DNA from: Sitta carolinensis
Lineage: Eukaryota > Chordata > Aves > Passeriformes > Sittidae
Reading direction: 5' to 3'
DNA: 64,000 nt
Assembly (NCBI GenBank): GCA_032173965.1
Contig: CM063284.1
Location: 114,922,410-114,986,409, forward strand
The position numbers and the translations under genes are program-made. Shown here one piece after another: positions 26,101 to 39,369 of this stretch. Every line of letters starts with the position of its first letter. The stretch's first letter is position 1. Under the pieces are notes generated by a model. That model made no database searches. It saw only the letters and a list, made by a program, of their open reading frames with translations, and had not been told where the DNA came from.

Positions 26101-29100
26101 AGTGATGGTTCTTGATTTTTATTTTTTAAATTGAGATTAATATATTCTAACAGCTCAGTCATGCCAAATTTAGTACCCCATGTAAAGAGAATTTTTTGTA
26201 AATACAGAATGAAGCCCACAGAAACAAAGAAATATTTTCTTAGTATTTGGTGCTAGTTCCTACGTGTACTAATGTGCATGAGACAGACAGTCAGACATTA
26301 CAAGCTCAAGTATATGCCATTAAATGGATGAGACAACAGAGAAGTCATAACTAGAAAGAAGGGTGATAAAGATGTTCTTTGTAGTTAGCAATATAAGAAA
26401 GATAACTGTCTTTTTTTGTAAGGATCCCCACTATTTGAGAATGGTACCGGAAAATGCAAGTTTAAAAAAATGAAATTCCGTCCTTTTATGTCTTTACATT
26501 TATGTCTACATTTTTATTTGTGTGCTCTAATCTCACTGTCTTAACCAGTATCTTCACCACTTACAACAATTGTTCATCCTTCTAAAAATCTTAGCTGTGA
26601 GAGTATGTGAGAGTTCAATGTATATGTGATGGAATCAACCACAAGGCAAAAAAGAAAATCATGTTCTAGTGCTCTTAGTGCAGGACTCTTTTTTTGTTGC
26701 CACCTTTCTGCTTTCCCGTTACAATGGTTCTGCTTCCATCGTAAATAAGAGCTCTGCTCCTGCTCTCACTTTTCTTCCAGTGAAGAATTAAATACAGCAT
26801 GGTTTTTCTTCAATTAATTCTACATTTATCTTTTCATGGATTTGGTGCACATTTCGGCAGCCTCCTGCTGGCTGGATGTTCTTAAGGTGGGACTGGAGTG
26901 TCCTTAATATGTTCTGAGAGTCTGATGGCTGAAGCTGCTTCTGTGGTCTCTTCTTACTTGGGAAATGTTTTTCACTAATTACTGCAGCTCTGATTCAGAG
27001 AAGCCCTGGATTTAAACATTATCTTCTACCTGGATGTAGGTCTTTAGGGATTTCCTGAAATGGAACATCTTACCCTCCAAACAAATGGCCAGGCTGCAGA
27101 ACACTATGTTTTAAAATTAAGTGACTTAAGAACTAATTTTTGCCTATGAATTGAAAATATCACAAGGGCCGTAACTCAGCAACTGAAATAAATTTTGGAC
27201 ACTTGCCACTTAAATAATGTAATAATAAAATTGTGCTTTGCTATTCAAAGTTCATTAGCAGACCATGACTACTAAGAGAAAGGATGGATGAATTTTTGAG
27301 CAGTCACTGTCACATGGCTTTGCTTTACTGAGCCACTTGAAAGCTGACTTGACACATTTCAGAAGACTGAATATTCACTCTGTGTTGTATTTGACACAGT
27401 GATGATGTAAGCTTCTACCTTACCAAGGCCCTTTGGCAGAGGCCTTGTGTTGTGACAAGTGTTGTGGAGCTCTTTTTATGGTAACTGCGCAATTTACTTT
27501 ATCAATTTTTAAAATCAGTTTTTAAACCAGCAAAGGACTAAGTATGAATGTACATTGTGAGAGCTTAATCTCAAGCTAAGTGAAAACTTCTGGTTCCATA
27601 AACTTGCTCATACATGGCAAATGTTAGAGGAGGACTGGAATGGATTCACAGTCTCACAAATTTCTGAAAGTAGAAAGGGATCCTGCTTGTTATCTAAGTA
27701 GTTTATTTTATTATAAATTCAAGTTCTACTTATTAATGTTAAAAACTGAACTGAGATCAATTTTTTTCAAGTACCTATCCTAGAAATACCTGTGTGCTCA
27801 AATATGGAGCTATATTCTTTCTACTTTCAGATTCATTAGAGGCCTGGAACCTTTTGGGTTTTTTGCTGATTTTCATGGAAAGATGTTCTATTTTGAATTA
27901 AAACACAAAGATGTCATTGAAATATTCAGATAAATATGCAAAAGAGCTTTTAAATCTGTTATTCAAAAACCTGGTCTCAAAATGAAGTATGTCACAGGTA
28001 AGATTCAGGGTTATTTAATGTTGTTTGGATTAATTTTTTCAGTTGAGAGTCTTAAAAACATTGAGTGGAAATGATTGCATTATTTGCTCCTCAGTAGAAC
28101 TGGCTGTTCAGTAACTAGTATATAACTCTGATTTACTGAATGTGATTTAGAAAACCCAGTTCATTATGGTGATCAATATTAGCAAGCTCATCACCGGCAT
28201 GGATTTTTTTGTAAGCACTGGTCACTAAACTTGAATTAAGTGCTAGTTCTAGGGCAGTTTGTCATCCCCAAGGAAAAGTACCCTTGACCTGCCACTGCTC
28301 TTGGCTCTTGTGAAATGCAGAGGAACTAACAGTCCTGCAGTGCTCTTACCCAGAAATCTCCCAGGTGTTGTGACACTGCAACCTCGACAGTTGGTAGGAA
28401 CCTGAAGGGTAGAAAACCTAGTAAAATATTTCAAAGCACTTGTTTTTTTTTAAAAAGAATCTCATTATATATTGTTTAATATAAATAATGAGTGAACAGT
28501 CATCAGCTTCAGAATCAAAATCTAAACATATAATTTCAAAATATATATGGGTTTTTATGCAATGTGTCAGTTGCCTACAATGATTTCAGGAATTACATTC
28601 CCTCCTATCGGCTCCTCCTTCAATTTGTGATGTTTTGCTGTTTTTCCACAGGCATATGAAGTGTCTTATTGCCTTTGGTTAGGGGTGTGCAAGATAAGGG
28701 TGATGTAATCCTACTTAGTAATATTTTTACTGCTTGATTGCTTGCTTTGTTTTAGTGATGTTAGCTGAATAGATGGAAGACCCATTATGTAAAGCTGCTT
28801 ACTCAACATGGCTTTGGAAAGCTTTAATATATAAACTCATGTTACAATTGCCTTAATAGATGTTGATAATGAAATACAGTCATAACCTATGAGAATGAGT
28901 AATCATTAATTAGATTAAACTTCTTTAAATTCCAAGACAAGCACATGGAAAGACAAATGTATGAAAGAGTAGGAAAAAATAAAAGGAAAGTAATGACAGG
29001 ATGGGAAGGAAAAAACCCTCAGAGAAAAAGCTGCCTGTTGCCAGGGAGGTAAGATAAGGTTCTTGAAAGGTCTCTAATGGCTGTTGCAGAAGAAAGAGCC

Positions 29101-31019
29101 ATTAAGCTCAGAAAATTCTGGAAACTCTGGTTGGGACAGAAAAGGTTTCTTAGAATTCATTGTGTAAAGGACAATGTAAGAAAAATTGGCATGATTTGGA
29201 TGATACACAAATAATTCAATATTGCACAAATGGGTTGAAAAATAAGAGATACATCTAAGGGCTGAATCATGCTAGCTGATGTTAAAACACATCAGGGAGA
29301 CTTACTTTACTTTAGAGAACATGACTTATCAAGCCTGTTTTCAATGCTTTTGAATTCCTTAAGATTTTATTCTCTTCTAACTTAGCTGTTGTGATGGCTG
29401 AATGCAATAATATATCATGGAATTTTTCACCATTCTTTCCATTGCATTGTGGTGCTTTAATAATGTGCTGTCAGATCTTTAACAAGGGTCTGCCACAAAA
29501 ACTCTGAACTACAGGTAGCAGTAGGTGGTTGGAGACGAAGAGAAAGATTGTGAAAATGGACTGTTTGAATAAAAATATCTTCTCTTCAGCTGTAATCACG
29601 GATGAAAGAACTGCACAGTTGTTTGGGTTTATGTTTTGTTCTTTTCCTTTAAAATAAGGTGGGTGACAGTACTGGCAACATATGGCTTGATAGAGGCTGA
29701 AAGGTGAAAAACCTCTCCTAAGGTTTTCTTCCCAGTGCTCTTGAAAATACCTGCCATTTGGTGCAATCTTACTCATTTTAAAGAAAAAAAAAAAAGTGCA
29801 GTTTGGAAAAAAAAGAATCAGTGTCTGGCAAGGACAATTTAGCAGGGAAATTATCTCATTTCTAATTTGAAGTGGAATTTGACCAAAGAGCTCTTGAAGT
29901 GCTGTGATGCCTTCCGGCCCCTCACCAAATGAACATGTCTGCTAATTTAGCTGTCCCTTCCTGAATCCACAGCAAGTTGGAAAGATATTCTCTATTCCCT
30001 TCAGCCTTTTGTCTGGTCTAATTGAGGGCAGTGAACTATGTTTTTTCTTCTTATCAAAGACACTTAAATAAAAGGTTTCCACTTTGCATATTTTTAAGGC
30101 TTTTCAGCTTAAATACTCTTCTCATAAGTCGGTGACGTTTTAATTGCTCCAAAATATTCTTAATTTGATCTGAGGTCTTTAAACAAGGGAGAATTCTTAA
30201 ATATATTTCGTCTAACTAATAGATACCTCTCCCATTGAAATGTGAGTCAGATATTTTACTAGGCTTGATAGGCATATATATGAAAGATACTTTGAAAGAA
30301 AGAACCAGACCTTATTATTTATTGTTTACAGTGCAATGAGAACTCCAACGCTCAATATCTCTTGAAGGATTATATCACGAAATAAAAACAGGACAAATGC
30401 ATTAACTTTTAGGAGAGATTTCTAACCAAAGCCAGGCATCATTTGGGGTTGAAGTCATGCACGTCTCCTGTTGGGTCAGGAAAGAACTTGTGTCAGCTTT
30501 GAAAGACACTGACAATCCTTCTCTAATTTGCAGGAGGACTGAAAAATAAAATGTCACACAGGTATCCACAATGCAGTTTGGAGAAGAAGGAGAGATGATT
30601 CGGCTGACTGCAGTCAGATGTCAGGAATGTAACTGACTTTGGAATGTTTTCAAACAAGTTCCAGCAGAAGACTTCTGGGTCTACAGATTATATGTGGCAA
30701 ATCATGTTTGTGACTACTGACACTGAATTTAAAGCTGTTTGTCAGTCTATCTGCTAGATGAGAAATTAGGTGTGTGAGAAAAATGGTTTAAAAATATTAG
30801 AAAACAATCGAGGGAAAGAGGCTGAAAACTGGAGCATGTCTGAAACCCTAATTCTTTCTAGATTTAATGATCTGTATTAGCTATCCAGAGACCCAGGGTC
30901 TCTCTCTCTGGTTTTGGCAATGTTAACTGTTAATTTTATAACAGTTTATAGTTTATGCAATATAAATCATAAAGAATTTAATCATGTCTTCCATGATTAA
31001 TTTGAGCATACAATGCTGC
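23134..31019. other. Unique A+T-rich sequence, about 7.9 kb
   Basis: No gene, RNA or interspersed repeat recognised. It holds an A+T hairpin-forming stretch at 23650-23694, a short G+C-rich inverted repeat (CAAGGCC/GGCCTTG with a 10-nt spacer) near 27424-27447 and a 14-bp palindrome CTGACTGCAGTCAG at 30604-30617. Open frames reach 107 codons (24526-24849, +) with no domain or plausible splice-site context that I could confirm. Confidence 0.5.
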
Positions 31020-31108
31020 AGAACACAGGCTCCCCAAGGAAATGGTTACAGCACCAAGCCTGACAGAGTTCAAGAAAAGTTTGCAGAATGCTCTCAGGCA
31101 CATGGTAT
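31020..31108 (+). mobile_element. CR1 LINE fragment, truncated at both ends
   Basis: AGGCTCCCCAAGGAAATGG, GCACCAAGCCTGACAGAGTT and GCTCTCAGGCACATGGTAT are consecutive blocks of the same CR1 subfamily as 431-695. Homology stops at about 31108, before the expected final GGAGTTGGA...CCTTCCAACTC part, so this copy has also lost its 3' end. It is probably an old, eroded insertion. Confidence 0.85.
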
Positions 31109-33947
31109 AGCAGCTTGATGGAGCAGTGGGTGCTTTCACAGCACTATGTCAAGGCAGTGTTTCAGAGTGTGGGCTTAGAGGATGCAAGAGGGTAATGGCT
31201 ACTGCAAGGGTGTTGGAGGACTCTGAGGGCTTGAGGGAACTCAGCCTAGACTGGACTTGTGTATTGGGGGCTTTTGGAAGACATTGTCTTCAAGGAATTA
31301 CCAGAATTTTGAGCAGACAACATCTGTTCCACTGTTCCACTCAGACTTAGGGCTTGAGAAGCCCATATGTTATTAATGCAGCCTGTGACCTATCCGTGCT
31401 CATTAGCTGGAATGAGCAGAAGAAGTCTCCATGGACAGGATTTGGTCTGGGCAGTGAGCTGTGAGAAAATCCACCATCCCAGGCTTCATGAATCGAGGAT
31501 GCCCTGTGACTGAGGTCATGTAAAATTTACTTGTTGTCCATATGTCTTTTCTCATCCTGCCTCATTGAAGTACTTATCTTATTAAGCTGTTGGTTGCTAG
31601 GCCTCATTGAGATACAGAAAGAGTCCTGCACTCTCTCTCAATCCACCCCTCCCAGAGAAGAACAAATTTTCAACATGGAACATTCCTGGGATGAATTGCC
31701 TCAAAGGCAGCTAAAACTGCATGAGGTGTAGATAATCAGGGAATGGGATCCTAAAATTATTCATGGGGATAAGTTATCTAACACTGTAAGTATACTCATT
31801 GTTTAATACGTAGCCATAACCTATTTTAAAAAAAATTAATTTATGGGAGGAAATGTGGGATCAAAGTGCAATATATGATTTTAGTAGTACCTTTTCTCTG
31901 CTACAGCAATCTATTTCACAGCATACAACCTCCTTGTTTTTCTTTCACTATCTCTAGAAATTTTCATCTCACATGGGAAGTTATTTCATAGAAAAAAAAA
32001 TTACAGGAATAAAACCAGAAAGCAATTTACCTCAATTTACCTCATATTTAGATCTGAGAGAGTCATATAACCTTTTTATACAGTTCAGATTAACACCAGC
32101 CAGGGTTAGGCTTGATGTCTTTCTAAATGCATTGCTTCTGACATAGAAATACTAACTCCTGCACAAGCAGAAAGTCTCCAAAGATTTACAGCACGGATCT
32201 AATGAGTACTAAAAATGATTTTCACTTCTGCAAAATCTGTTCTATTCTGATTTTATGTGTCTTAAAAGGATTCTTAAAAAAACCCTGATCTATTTGTCCA
32301 CATGATAAAATCGGTCAATTTAACAGCTGAGACCAGGACTTAAGCATGAATTACAGGCAGAAGGTAAGTCTCAACAGCACTGCTTATTTGTGTGTGGATC
32401 CTTTAAAACCCCATTGAAGTATGTTTGAAATACAGTTGTTTCCCTGGCTTGTTATTACAGGTTCCAAAAGGGATGGTTCAAGCATTTTAACGTTTGAAGT
32501 GTAAAATGAGATGCTATTGTTCATCACTAAATGTGAGCTAAGGAGAACGAGTATGCCTTGAGTGCTTGTCTGTAACACGAGTGTTGTATCTCTACAACTA
32601 AAATGACAACTTTCTTCATCCACCCAGAAGAGGCAGAGCAGGTTATTTTCCTATTCAGAATTGCACAGGTAGAGAATGAACTATAAGTTAGATGTACAGT
32701 TATGAAAAATCCCAATTACTGCACTATGTCTAGCATCTCCTTTCCTCATAGTTGCTGTTGATACTATCCCTTTGGAATATTGTATATGTAAATGTGATAA
32801 GGAAATGCTAATTAACTTTTAAAAATATGATTTAAGAGAAATTTCTTTTCACTGAACTTCTCGACTTCATGAGCTTCTGATACTCTAATACCTTTGGTTA
32901 ACAGTAGCTACCTTAAAAGTTAGCTGGTGTTTTGTTGGTACAGAAAATGGGGCTTCACTTTTTATTCAGTGCATTGTTGCATTGCAGAAAATTGAACAGT
33001 ATTTAAAAAAAAAAATTAGTCTTTATCAGAGATTAACTTTTCCCTCTCCTTTTCACCCTACCAAAGAAGATGTTCTGAATTAAACATTCATAAGCTTTTA
33101 TGGCACAACATTTTACTGGTACATCTTCTTCTATCAGAGAAAGGTTGCATCCAACATAAGCACTCACTTAACCAGCCATCAGAAAGTGTTACAATCACAC
33201 CAGACCTCAACAAACCGACCAACATTAAGGGCTATCAAAACAAGCTGAAGAAGGGAGTAGTGTATTTGAGGGTCAAGGAAGGTAATTTCCAGGAATTCAG
33301 AACTTGATAATTACTTTTGTAATCTCGTTTCCAAATATTAGCAATCTGTGATAATTAGGGTCAAAATTACCCAGCCTGAATTTCCTTCTGGAGCCTCAGA
33401 TGAATGAACTAATGAAACAAATTGGAACTGGTAAGAGAAAACTGGCCAAAGGTTGCATGAAGCAAGAAGATCTAATTCACTTTTTCACAGCTTACCATTG
33501 CATTAAGAATTTTTGTCAACAGTGCTCAAAAATAATAGAAATGGATTTTTTAAAACTTGTAGGAGGAAGGCAGGACTGATAACAGATCTATTTACACTTC
33601 TTTCATTGCTATTTTAGTATGAGCAGTCATCCAAAAGCCAGAGTCTGGATTGTATTTTGCTAAATTCATTGGCAAATGTTGTCCCTGGCCTGAAGAGTTT
33701 CAAGATCACAGCTTCAATCTAGTGAATGCAACAAAATGGAGAGGAGGATGCCTGAAAGTATTACAGCAATATTATGGATTCCAACACATCTTGAGAGCTC
33801 TGAATCATATGGAAATATGATATTCTATTCTAAATAAACAATATCTGCTACCCCAGCTACAGTTAGCTGTAGCCTGCACTAAGTGGGTTTTACCACCTGT
33901 CACAGCTTTCCAACTGCTATGATAATTTCCACCATGCCTTTCTCTGC
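31109..33947. other. Unique A+T-rich sequence
   Basis: No gene or known repeat recognised. A short tandem duplication of CAATTTACCT occurs at about 32024-32045. Open frames are 79 codons or shorter and without domains. Confidence 0.5.
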
Positions 33948-34320
33948 TCTCCTATGAAGAAAGGCTGATAAAGTTGAGGTTTTTCAGCCTTGAGAGGAGA
34001 AGGGTCTAGGACAGATCTTAGAACAGACTTTCAGTACCTAAGTGGGGTCTGCAAGCCAGCTGGAGGGGGATCTTTTCAGAAGGACATGTAGGGATAGGAC
34101 AAACTGACAAGAATGTAGGTTTAGATTGGATATTAGGAAGAAATTCTTTACTGTGAAGGTGGTGAGGCATGGAAACAGGTTGCCCAGAGAAAGATGTAGA
34201 TGTCCCAATCCTAGAAATGCTGCAGACAAATTTGGATGGGGCTTTGAGCCACCTGGTCTAGTTGGAGCTAGATCACCTTTAAGATGCTTTCCAAATCAAA
34301 CCATTCCATGACACTTCATG
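33948..34320 (+). mobile_element. CR1 LINE 3' end with ORF2 remnant
   Basis: This is the best-preserved plus-strand CR1 fragment. It starts with CTCCTATGAAGAAAGGCTGA and continues through TTTTTCAGCCTTGAGAGGAG, GGATATTAGGAAGAAATTC and GTTGCCCAGAGAAAG to the 3' end. The end carries two degenerate copies of the CR1 8-bp terminal repeat (ATTCCATG, then ACACTTCATG). A frame in this copy, 34126-34311, reads DIRKKFFT...NRLPRE, matching the C-terminal region of the CR1 ORF2 polyprotein (endonuclease and reverse transcriptase). The frame breaks soon after, so no active protein is encoded. The insertion is 5'-truncated. Confidence 0.93.
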
Positions 34321-37300
34321 CATATAGACAGGAAAATTTAGGTCTGACCAAGTCCTCAGGATATTCTTTTCCAATTTTCCTTCCACAAATGCAACAGCCC
34401 TCATCCTTCCTTTTCTATTTTCCCCTTTATTCCACATTGTGGCGTTTCCTCAGTTTCATATACATCTTTCAGCAAAAGAAGTCACTTCTATTTTTTTTTT
34501 TTTTATTCAGTTTCACAAAACAGAATTTGTTCAATGTGTTTATTGTGTAAACTCAAGATGTAGACAGCTAGAAGTGCATCCCTTTGAAACTTGCTGCATC
34601 CTTATATTCTCCAAATCAAAACTTTCACTGCACTTTTGTCTCCTTAGTGGGGTCAAACTGACCAATATCTTATGATTTTCAGTGGGTAAATTTACCTTTT
34701 CTCATTCTAATTTGAATTTGTGTGGACAAAATTTGCTTGACCCTGTCAAAGGGGCGTGTATGTCAAATGTGGCTCAGTAGCCTCTCAGACCAGAAAAGGC
34801 AATTGCTGTAGCTATTGCAATCCCTTTAGTTAGAGTTTTGCATTCTTGACTTCTCTCTAACTTAGAAAATTACCCCTTCATGCATTCAAACTTCATCCAA
34901 AAGCCAATGCATGAGTTTCTCTTCCCACTAGCTCAGTCTTTGTCTGAAGCAAAATTATGCAACATCCGTGTGACTAATCTGTTGTGAATAAAGCCCAGAC
35001 TTATAATTTCTGCCTCTTTTCCAAAAGTGGACTTTTGAGGATACTCCTTGAATGCTTTATGCCAAACATGATTGTTTGGATATTCACGCAATTAAAACAG
35101 GGGCCTCCAGTGCTTTTGGCAGCTTTGTTTATAAGTCCAGCTGCATTTGGCTTGCTATTAATGCTGCAACCTCATTTTGCCTTCGACTTCTTTTTCTCTG
35201 TCTTTTAAAACCAATAAAATGACTGACTGAAACAATTTAAGTGATCTATGCATTTGTCAGTAATTATACCTATTTCTCCAATTAATTTGCTTTTAAATCT
35301 TATATTGATTACTGTCAGTTTCATCACTGTTCTTGAACTCTGATCTGTTTTTTTCTCTGAAGGTCAACATGTTAAATTCACCACCACTGGTAAATAATGA
35401 AAGGTAGCCTTTCTTGATGGTGTGAGACTATCATGTATTGACAATAGAAAGTGATTTTAAAACACTCTGGTACATTCCAGCAATAAGTCAGTAAAACAAA
35501 GGGGAACAAAGAAGCTGCTGTTTGTGTGAGAGTTGTGAAGACCTCATATAAGGAATCTGACTTGTTTTAGTGAGAATTTGTTGCTGTAAGACTTTTTTTA
35601 GTGTCTCTTGCATACTTTACGTGTATTTTTTTCCATGGCATTAACATGGCTAATTTATAATTTGTGTTTTCTCTAAGTTAGGTTTTACTGAAATACAGAA
35701 CCCCAGGCATACCCACCTCTGCCTCAGGGGAGCAGCTGTGAATTGTCTTTGCACAGGTAATGTGGGGGTCTCATCTCCTGGGAATTTACAGCCTAGCTCT
35801 TCCACACATGTGATGGTCAGTGATGCTTCCCTGGACCAGACCCATGGCATGCTTGCAGGGAATCTGGAGCTTCTGGGAACTGATGGACTTTTTAGGATTG
35901 TTCAGGAGGTTTGGTTATGAGTGAAGACTGGGCTTTGATGGCTGGTTTTAGTGGAAACTTATGACAAACAAAATCCTCATGGAATACAATGGTAGAAAGT
36001 GAGCAGGACATGGATCCATCCTAGAACAGTACAGCCTTACAGTGTTGGATTTGGCTGCCTGCTGCTCCAGGATAAGCTCTTGAGGTCAGTTTCACATGGT
36101 TCTGCTCAGATTCTCAATCTAGATCCTGAACTAATTTTCCTATTTTTTTGATTCCTCTTTTGGCTTGACTGATTATGGGGCACACTTGGAGATCTGATTT
36201 ATGGTGGCACCCTTATTCTCAGCATGTTACTGACTGTTGAATTTCACCATGCACACTCTCAGAAAACCATGGCATTCAGAGTGATTCTCTACTTTTCACC
36301 CTCTCCATCTGTTGGCTATCCTGTACACATGAAACCTAGAGCAGGGACAACAATAAAAGTTATACCACTAAAAGTTATTTACCACTAGAAGTGATCAACC
36401 ATAATTAATAAGAGCTTTTAAATATTAGAACAGATATCTTCCCCTTACTACCTTGCAGCTGCTTACTCTCAGGCCATTATAATTACATTAGTATAATGTG
36501 CCCCTAAAAATACAAGTGCAGTTGCCCGTATTGTTCTCTGCTGAGACCACTGCACCATCTGCTGGATTCCCATCTTCTCAGACCAGATCCATGTCCCTTT
36601 GTTACCCCCCCCCTTCCCCAATCATTTGGAAGTTTAAGAATAGCCTGAAACACAAAGGCATAATTATTTGTGGACTATTCCTAGTGCTTGTGAATGGGTT
36701 CCTAACAGATTAGCATGAAGACACAGATCTCCAAAGCCACCTGCCTGGAGGTGAGGTGACTTCTGCCCTTTTGCTGTTTGTACACATTCAGGGGACTTCT
36801 AGCCTTGCATGAAGGGGTCACTCTCAGTTTAGTTCTGTAAAATTTCATGACAGACATGAAACAGTGCAGTCTGGTGAATAGGAAACAGGGAAAACAATAA
36901 TATATTTACATACAAATACTTAGCTGCATTTCTAACATTTGTGTTGATAACTTGGACACTTTATGTTCATTTCATATTTTTGTTCTGGAGGAAACGTGGA
37001 ATAATAAGGCTTTTTCATAAATCACTGAGATGAAAATTGTACATGAAATTTAGGATTATCCATCTTTACAGACAAAAATTTCCACCCTCATCTAAGCCAG
37101 CATGAGAAGCTAGGTAAGCACTCCTTTTCAGCTTCAGAGTGGAATCAGCTGCTTTCCAAGAAGCCCTGGGTGCTCTTCCAAGAAGCTCTTGCAGCCTTAG
37201 GCAAATCCCTTGAGCAATATCAAAAAGTTAGTTCATCTGGGTGAATTGAGGGAGCAGGAGCCAGCAGAGGATGGGAGAGGAGGAGGTGAAAGACAGTCAC

Positions 37301-39270
37301 TGATATTTCTCTAGGTAACATTTTTCTAGGTACCTCTGCAAAGTAATTCTTGTATATAAAACACTTGCAAGAAAAGCCACAAAAACAGAAGACATAAACC
37401 TCGAGTGATTTGAATTTGTAATGCTTTACATTGATATGGGTAATGTGAATTTTCTTTAACTGCAGAAAATTATTTACATTTTAAAAGATACTTTTCTTTC
37501 ATTTAAATATTTATCTCCTCTGAAATAAAACATGGATGGAGACAATTTGTTAATCTCAGCTTCTAGAATCTGCTTTTAACTAATTTGACAGTAGTTCATA
37601 ACAATACTTTTGGGAATCTGAGTATATCTTATTTGGTTGCCATCATCAAGTCACAAAGTCATTGCAGACAGAGGACCTGGTTCCAGTTACTTGTGTTGCC
37701 TTGCTGTCATTCTGTTGATGCCAAAGAAATGATTCCAAATTTATATCAACATGAAACAAATCAGTCTCTGCCCAAAAGCTGTGAATTGTCACTGGGATCA
37801 AAAAGTACATGACAAGTTGACAGCTCTGGAAGTGAAGATTTGAGGTGTCCAATAAGAAAAAAATATTTTTAAGCATTCTCTAAAAATATGATTTTGAAAT
37901 ACCTAATATCATGTGAAAAGTCAGAAATTCAGATAATATCACTAATTTGTCTACCCTGAATCTCCCAGCATGTCTGTACTTCACTCACATGTCCCATTTT
38001 TCACCCAGTGGTGTCAATAAAAAGCTGGAAGTTGACAGCCTGGATCAGATCACTCAGTTCTGCCTCTGGCAGTTGTCAAAACTGAATATGTCACAAGGCC
38101 CCTCTCAAAACAAAGTATTTCCATCTGTCAAATCAGCAGCTGTGACTGGGCCAAGAGAAGTCTTTTCACCCATTTGATTCCTGTGGCCTGGCATTTGCCA
38201 AGTGTTCAGACACAATTCATGGCCTCTGTTTATGGCATCTGGGAAATCTCGGCCGAAAACTGCATCCAGAACTGTTTAGTTTTCAAAATCAGATTAATTT
38301 TGTGTGGAGTTAAATGGACATGTGGGCAATTTACTTAATGTTACAAATGAAGAAGGATTAAAATTTCTGACTCCTGTCAAGAAGTGTCAATGCACTAAAT
38401 AGAATGTGCATTTCCAGTAAGTTTTGATGTGTTGTGCTAGGAATATGTGAAAAATCTGTGGTCATGAAGGGTTCTTCATCTTGCCTTAAGATGGAAAGGA
38501 AAGTTCCTCTGGAGGATCTTTTCTGCTGTCTTCCACTTCCTACTCTGAATTAAATAGTGCCCAGTTTTCCTATCCATTTATATATAATATCACATCTTAA
38601 TTTTTAACCTTGGTTTCATTCCTGGGATTTACCGTATATTAATTTTGGTGAAAACAGAACAAAGGTTCAGCAAGGACATTTGGACAGCAATTCTTTTATT
38701 TTTTATTGCCCTTATATTACCTGTGTCAGGTAGAAGGATTAGGATTAGGAAATGAACAAGCTTCTTACTGGTGACATGTGCCCCAGGATGGGAATGTCTT
38801 TCAAGGGAACTTAGGAGTTCTACCTTCATTAAAATCCATAGAGACACAGCCTAAAATGGCTTTGGGATGAGGCTCTGCCCATAGCACATTTGTGATAAGA
38901 AATTATTGTGAGACTATTTAATTTTATGAAATATTCAATAAATGTATTTTTAATTTACTTATTTTGAAACATTATCAAATGATTACGTAGAAAAGGAAAA
39001 ACAATGAAATTAAATATTTTTAGCATTATTCATTGATTTGTTGCTTAATTTTATTTACAATCTAATTTTTTCTTTCCAAATCATACTTTCTGATTAATTT
39101 ATTTTGACATATACTAAGCATAGATTGCCAGATGTTCATTGCCACTGACAATTTTGCTATTTAGTATTATACATCAGTCCCCTATATAAACATCCTTTAG
39201 GAAGAACTTTCCTGAATTAAAAACTAATTGCTTTCTTTTGCCTATAAATCTTGCTCCATTTTCATTTCAT
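34321..39270. other. Unique A+T-rich sequence, about 5 kb
   Basis: No gene or interspersed repeat recognised. It includes a CNE-like patch at about 34990-35220 with a perfect inverted repeat CCAAACA/TGTTTGG (35062-35068 and 35073-35079), a 15-17 bp tandem duplication of AAAAGTTAT...ACCACT at 36355-36386, and a run of nine C at 36605-36613. Open frames are 88 codons or shorter with no domain. Confidence 0.5.
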
Positions 39271-39369
39271 TATATTTATTTTATTTATTATTTTATTTTA
39301 TTTTATTTTATTTTTTTATTTTATTTTATTTTATTTTATTTTATTTTATTTTATTTTATATTTATTTTT
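39271..39369. repeat. (TTTTA)n pentanucleotide microsatellite
   Basis: About 19 units of TTTTA (TTTAT in another phase) with a few length variants, such as a T7 run near 39311 and a degenerate left margin. The matching open frame with repeated FILFY residues is simply the translated repeat and not a gene. Confidence 0.96.
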
